A stretch of 10,903 nt of DNA. Source: Paenibacillaceae bacterium UBA6304. GTDB lineage: Bacteria > Bacillota > Bacilli > Paenibacillales > Paenibacillaceae. The stretch spans positions 1-10,903 of the forward strand of contig DJTQ01000216.1 of the NCBI GenBank assembly GCA_002439285.1. Direction: 5' to 3'. Below are positions 7,302 to 10,903 of the stretch, piece after piece. The notes beneath the pieces were generated by a model. It searched no databases and had not been told where the DNA came from. It saw nothing but the letters and a program-made list of their open reading frames with translations. Within the stretch, counting starts at the first letter, position 1. Every line of letters starts with the position of its first letter. Position numbers and translations under genes: made by a program.

Positions 7302-9046
7302 CCTGTAAGCGGCATGACAATCGCAACCTGTGTCCCTTTTCCGGCAGCGCTTTCGATTTGCAGGCCTCCGGATTCTCCGAACATGTACTTCAGCCTGCGG
7401 TGCAGATTCCGCAAGCCGATGCCACTCTTGCCCGTCTCTTTCGGTCCCGCCTGATTCAACGACAGCTTTAACCGGTTCAGTTGCTCCGGTTCCATCCCGT
7501 TTCCGTTGTCTTCAACGATAATCTTCAGCGCGTCATTCTCTTGCAGTGTATAAACCTTCAATTTACCGCTCCTGCCCATCGGCTCCAAGCCATGCTTCAC
7601 CGCATTTTCGATCACAGGCTGCACCGTCATTTTCGGCAGACGGAAATCCAGCCAACGCTCTTCAAGCTCTGTTTCGATCTGAAGCCGGCCCTCGAATCGA
7701 ATCGTGATGATTTTCAAGTAATGGCCGGTCTGCTCCAATTCTTCGCGCAGCGTAACCTCCGCGCCTTCCTCCCACTGGCTGCTGTAGCGAAACATCGAGG
7801 ATAAGGACAACACAAGTTCTCCGAGTGGGTCTTCCCCTTTTTCATCTAACATCCAATAAATCATATCAAGTGTATTGTACAAAAAATGCGGGTTAACCTG
7901 GGATTGCAAAGCATGAATTTCAGCGTTCTTTTCGCTGACCGACGAAATTTTCACCCGCTCTATGAGCTCCTCAATCCGGTTGACCATCCTGTTGAAGGAA
8001 GCTACGAGAATATTGATTTCCTGATAAGAAGATACTTTCAGCATGCCCCGGAAATTGCCGATCTCCACCATCTTCATCTCTCGGATCAGCTTTTTGAGCG
8101 GGGAACTGAAGCTCCGTGAGATGATAGAAGCGATCAGGGCAGACACCAGGATAAGGATCGATATGACGATCAGCAGATAACGCTTCATCTCTACCAATTC
8201 CACATTGAGATCGCGATTCGGTGTCATACTGGCAACCGACCAACCCGAGGACGGCAATCGCGAGGCGACGATCAGATGCTTCAAATCCTGCTTCACTAGC
8301 ACATTGCCCAAAGGGTCACTCAAAGGCAGTCGTTCGAGTTCCGGTGGTAACTCCTCTCCCGAAGATACGACACGACCATCCTGGGATACCAGAAAAACTT
8401 CACTATGAGCCCCGAGTTTCAAATTATCCAGGGCATTCAGAATAGGCTGTGGATTCATTTCATATAGCACGATGCCGATCGGCTTATGTTCGTTTAAATC
8501 ATAGATTTGCCGTCCAAACGCAAAAACGGGGCTATCCTCCACCTGGTCGATCAATGAATGCGTATACACGCCGAGCCAGACCATTTTCCCCGAGGAATCC
8601 TTCAACTGTCGGTACCATTCTTCATCCGGATAGTCCGGCTTTACAACATTCATATAATTCCCGTAATTGTATACCTTCCCTTTATTGGTTATCACGTGAA
8701 TCCCGACGAGATCGTCCCGCGAATAAAATATCGCTCCGATAATACTGGTAATTCTTTGCTCGTTAATAAATTCTACCGCCGGCTCATCGCTGGTTTCATT
8801 CAACAGCCGGATCATTTCGAAATTGTTGCTAAGCGATTTTGAAAGACTATCGTAACCCTGATACATCAAACTGAACAACCCCGCGGTTTGAGCCACGTTT
8901 TTTTGCGATAAATCGCTTATTTTCTCGTGAAACTGGTCCGTGGTCCGATTGTAATAAAGCAGGCTGAGTATGAGCACACACCCGGACATGCAAAAAAGAA
9001 ACAGCAAAAACAGGCGATGGTGTATGGAACGAAAACCGGTAGGCAT
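7289..9046 (-). CDS. Membrane sensor histidine kinase, YesM-type (HisKA_7TM-less, His_kinase/HATPase family)
   Basis: Integral membrane sensor of 585 aa that should phosphorylate the adjacent response regulator. Order: a transmembrane helix at about 11-31, an extracellular sensing region about 35-285 (Cache-like in size and pattern, not certain), a second transmembrane helix about 289-310, a HAMP-like linker about 311-365, then a phospho-acceptor region with His387 in QVNPHFLYNTLD. The ATPase domain shows the N-box (Glu480, Asn481, His485), EDNGNGM at 512-518, and GIGLRNLHRRL from 542. The ATG at 9046 is chosen because GGAGG (9053-9057) is 6 bases upstream; the frame stays open to 9154 but the extension has no ribosome site and overlaps the permease gene. 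The candidate promoter at 9084-9112 would drive it. The ligand is unknown; YesM-type sensors commonly respond to extracellular saccharides. Confidence 0.96.
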   Translation of the reverse strand: MPTGFRSIHHRLFLLFLFCMSGCVLILSLLYYNRTTDQFHEKISDLSQKNVAQTAGLFSLMYQGYDSLSKSLSNNFEMIRLLNETSDEPAVEFINEQRITSIIGAIFYSRDDLVGIHVITNKGKVYNYGNYMNVVKPDYPDEEWYRQLKDSSGKMVWLGVYTHSLIDQVEDSPVFAFGRQIYDLNEHKPIGIVLYEMNPQPILNALDNLKLGAHSEVFLVSQDGRVVSSGEELPPELERLPLSDPLGNVLVKQDLKHLIVASRLPSSGWSVASMTPNRDLNVELVEMKRYLLIVISILILVSALIASIISRSFSSPLKKLIREMKMVEIGNFRGMLKVSSYQEINILVASFNRMVNRIEELIERVKISSVSEKNAEIHALQSQVNPHFLYNTLDMIYWMLDEKGEDPLGELVLSLSSMFRYSSQWEEGAEVTLREELEQTGHYLKIITIRFEGRLQIETELEERWLDFRLPKMTVQPVIENAVKHGLEPMGRSGKLKVYTLQENDALKIIVEDNGNGMEPEQLNRLKLSLNQAGPKETGKSGIGLRNLHRRLKYMFGESGGLQIESAAGKGTQVAIVMPLTGKER

Positions 9047-9083
9047 GGATAACCTCCTTCCATCGATGTTTTGCTGCTCTTCT

Positions 9084-9112
9084 ATTATAAATAGATAGAT
9101 TGGATTTGTAAC
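9084..9112 (-). promoter_or_regulatory. Sigma-A type promoter for the kinase-regulator pair
   Basis: On the minus strand GTTACA (9107-9112, four of six matches to the -35 consensus) is followed by 17 bases and a perfect TATAAT (9084-9089). It lies in the 85-base gap between the permease stop and the kinase start, with transcription expected near 9077. No hairpin terminator is visible in the gap, so the pair may be transcribed both from here and with the permeases. Confidence 0.62.
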
Positions 9113-9131
9113 GATCCTTAAATGTAATGCT

Positions 9132-9956
9132 TCAGCCCTTAACCGCTCCCGCAACCATCCCTTTCGTAATTTGTCCGGACAGGAAGAAATAAATCAGAAT
9201 GACGGGCAGGGCTCCCATCACCAGAAACGCGCCGATGTTGCCGTAATTGACCGAATACTGGCTGACGAAGGTATAAACCCCGAACGGCAAAGTTTTTAAT
9301 TTCTCGGAGGATATGAAAGTCGCCGCCAGAATGTATTCATTCCAGATCGAGATAAAGGTCAAGATACAAACCGTCATCATCGGCGGGACGGACACTGGGA
9401 TAATAACACTGCGAAAAATGCGGTATGCGCTTGCTCCGTCGATGTATGCCGATTCCTCGATTTCATGGGGAATTCCCTTCATGAATCCGCTAAGAATAAA
9501 GACCGCGATCGGCGTTGAGAAAGCGATATAAGGCAGGATCAGTGACAAATGCGTATTTAAAATGTCTACATTTTTGAAAATCACCATTAATGGGAGCAAG
9601 GTGGCCTGCATCGGGATCATCATGCCCATCAAAAAGACGGTCATCGCCACCGCGCCGTATTTCCAGCGAAACCGGGAGATGGCATAAGCCACCATGGAGC
9701 TCAGGAGCAATACGCAAATCATCGTAACCCCTGTCACCAGAACACTGTTGGACAAGTATTTCAAATAATTCCCCGCTTCATAAGCTTCTTTGTAATTATG
9801 CCATTGAGGCGCATTCGGCAGTGAAAAAAAGCTGCCGTCCAGGATTTCCTCATTGGTTTTCAAAGAATAGAACAGCAGCCAAAGCAGCGGATAAAGCTGG
9901 GTAACGACAGGGATGGCAAACAGGAGATACACGACTCCCTTTTTGAATTTTGACAT
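9132..9956 (-). CDS. Carbohydrate ABC transporter permease, MalG type
   Basis: Integral membrane subunit (274 aa) of a binding-protein-dependent sugar importer, CUT1 class. Six hydrophobic helices are expected: about 9-31, 70-93, 102-124, 136-158, 190-212 and 243-262. The cytoplasmic EAA loop (about 164-192, EEIEESAYIDGASAYRIF with Gly174, then IIP) docks with the ATPase subunit. The ATG at 9956 is chosen because AAGGAG (9965-9970) lies 8 bases upstream; the in-frame GTG at 9965 overlaps that site. Its start is 15 bases after the stop of the MalF-type gene, indicating one operon and obligate pairing. No ATPase gene is present nearby, as is usual when a shared MsmX-like ATPase serves several importers. 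The substrate cannot be read from the sequence. Confidence 0.96.
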   Translation of the reverse strand: MSKFKKGVVYLLFAIPVVTQLYPLLWLLFYSLKTNEEILDGSFFSLPNAPQWHNYKEAYEAGNYLKYLSNSVLVTGVTMICVLLLSSMVAYAISRFRWKYGAVAMTVFLMGMMIPMQATLLPLMVIFKNVDILNTHLSLILPYIAFSTPIAVFILSGFMKGIPHEIEESAYIDGASAYRIFRSVIIPVSVPPMMTVCILTFISIWNEYILAATFISSEKLKTLPFGVYTFVSQYSVNYGNIGAFLVMGALPVILIYFFLSGQITKGMVAGAVKG

Positions 9957-9971
9957 ATCGCGCACTCCTTC

Positions 9972-10862
9972 CTAGCTGTATCTTTTTTCGAGTTTGTTAA
10001 AAAAGAAATTGATCATGACCGTGAACACCAGGCATACCGCTACCAGGAAGGTTGCAATCGCACTTCCGTACCCGTATTTCAACGACAGGAACGAACTATT
10101 GTACATATGCGTCGAAATGACATCGGTCGCATGGGCCGGCCCTCCGCCTGTCATGACCATGACCATGTCGAAAGCCTGCAAGGAGCCGATGAACGCGAGA
10201 ACAATCGATATTTTAAAGATCGGAACAATAAGCGGCATAGTAATGTAGCGATCCGCTTTGAACCCTTCTGCTCCGTCGATTTTGGCGGCTTCATAAAGCT
10301 CTTCCGGAATATTTGTCACCCCGGTATATTGAATCAGGAGATGGTATCCGAAGTACTGCCAGAGCGAAACGAGATAAATGCTGTACATGGCGATATTCGG
10401 TTCCGTCAGCCAGTTATGAGTCCAACTGTCCAAACCAAGGGAGACCAGCACGCCGTTCAACATGCCGCCCATGGAGGTAGGGTTATAGATGGTCTTCCAC
10501 AACTGCCCGATAATAACGACCGATAAAATGACGGGCGTGAAGTATACGGACGCCATTCTACTTCCATTTTTCAAATAACGGTGCAGCAGAATCGCCATCC
10601 AAAGACAGAGTGGGATCTCCAGCATGGAGGCCAGCGCGTACAACAGTGTTCGTCTGACCGACGGCCAGAAAACGGGATCATTCACAAACATATCCCGGAA
10701 ATTGGCCAGGCCGATAAATTGCGCATTCGAGATACCGTCCCATTTCAGCAAGCCGCTATAAAACGAAACCAGGATCGGAACAAAAACAAGGCACACATAA
10801 AGCAGCAGACACGGCAATACGAAGACGGCTATTGTTCTGGCGGGTACCTTGAGAACTTTCAT
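9972..10862 (-). CDS. Carbohydrate ABC transporter permease, MalF type
   Basis: Partner permease (296 aa) that forms the membrane channel with the MalG-type subunit. Hydrophobic segments fall at about 11-34, 72-94, 105-123, 158-177, 211-231 and 266-288. The EAA loop is at about 187-214 (EELYEAAKIDGAEGF, Gly197), and the CUT1 landmark MTGGGPAHATD is at 237-247. The ATG at 10862 has GAAGGGG (10871-10877) 8 bases upstream. It is probably the first permease after a solute-binding protein gene beyond the right edge; that gene is not seen. The 41 bases from 10863 to the edge hold only this ribosome site and no clear promoter. The pair resembles YtcP/LplB-like importers common in Paenibacillus, but general CUT1 membership is all that the sequence proves. 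Confidence 0.95.
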   Translation of the reverse strand: MKVLKVPARTIAVFVLPCLLLYVCLVFVPILVSFYSGLLKWDGISNAQFIGLANFRDMFVNDPVFWPSVRRTLLYALASMLEIPLCLWMAILLHRYLKNGSRMASVYFTPVILSVVIIGQLWKTIYNPTSMGGMLNGVLVSLGLDSWTHNWLTEPNIAMYSIYLVSLWQYFGYHLLIQYTGVTNIPEELYEAAKIDGAEGFKADRYITMPLIVPIFKISIVLAFIGSLQAFDMVMVMTGGGPAHATDVISTHMYNSSFLSLKYGYGSAIATFLVAVCLVFTVMINFFFNKLEKRYS

Positions 10863-10903
10863 CTTATTCGCCCCTTCATATAATTTCGATGCGAAGAAGC
10901 ACA

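Noticed and set aside
9047..9154. Upstream extension of the histidine kinase frame to 9154
   Set aside because: It would overlap the permease gene, lacks a ribosome site and would place a hydrophilic tail before the first membrane helix, whereas 9046 has GGAGG at good spacing.

Overview
The window looks like a chromosomal stretch of a low-to-moderate GC, Gram-positive Bacillota bacterium, most likely Paenibacillus or a close relative. The main reasons are strong AAGGAGG-type ribosome sites, sigma-A-like promoters, and a YesM/YesN-type sensor kinase and AraC-type response regulator beside carbohydrate ABC permeases. The genus is inferred from protein style and gene layout, not from a database search.

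Layout. (1) Positions 1-3383, plus strand: two overlapping half-transporter genes encode a heterodimeric ABC exporter. The first is cut by the left edge of the window. (2) Positions 3434-3471: a perfect 14-bp inverted repeat serves as a terminator, probably for both strands, between convergent units. (3) Positions 3499-3822, minus: ppnP, a small cupin-fold nucleoside phosphorylase. (4) Positions 3901-5925, minus: tkt, a complete transketolase with its own extended -10 promoter and a leader containing two palindromes. (5) Positions 6081-9046, minus: a response regulator and a histidine kinase overlapping by ATGA, with a candidate promoter just upstream of the kinase. (6) Positions 9132-10862, minus: two MalG/MalF-type sugar permease subunits. 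Their substrate-binding protein is not in the window and may lie beyond the right edge.

How the parts work together. The permeases import an unknown (oligo)saccharide, probably energised by a shared MsmX-type ATPase encoded elsewhere. The two-component pair probably senses a related extracellular signal and controls this transport locus. tkt and ppnP form a plausible metabolic pair: nucleoside phosphorolysis yields ribose-1-phosphate, which becomes ribose-5-phosphate, a transketolase substrate. The ABC exporter is a separate plus-strand unit, with one degenerate and one catalytically complete ATP site.

I found no mobile element, CRISPR array, tRNA, rRNA, phage or defence gene, and nothing that convincingly looks like an undescribed system. 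The most useful second-look items are the tkt leader, the tkt-ppnP pairing and the asymmetric exporter. Gene density is high. No gene-free stretch exceeds about 155 bases.
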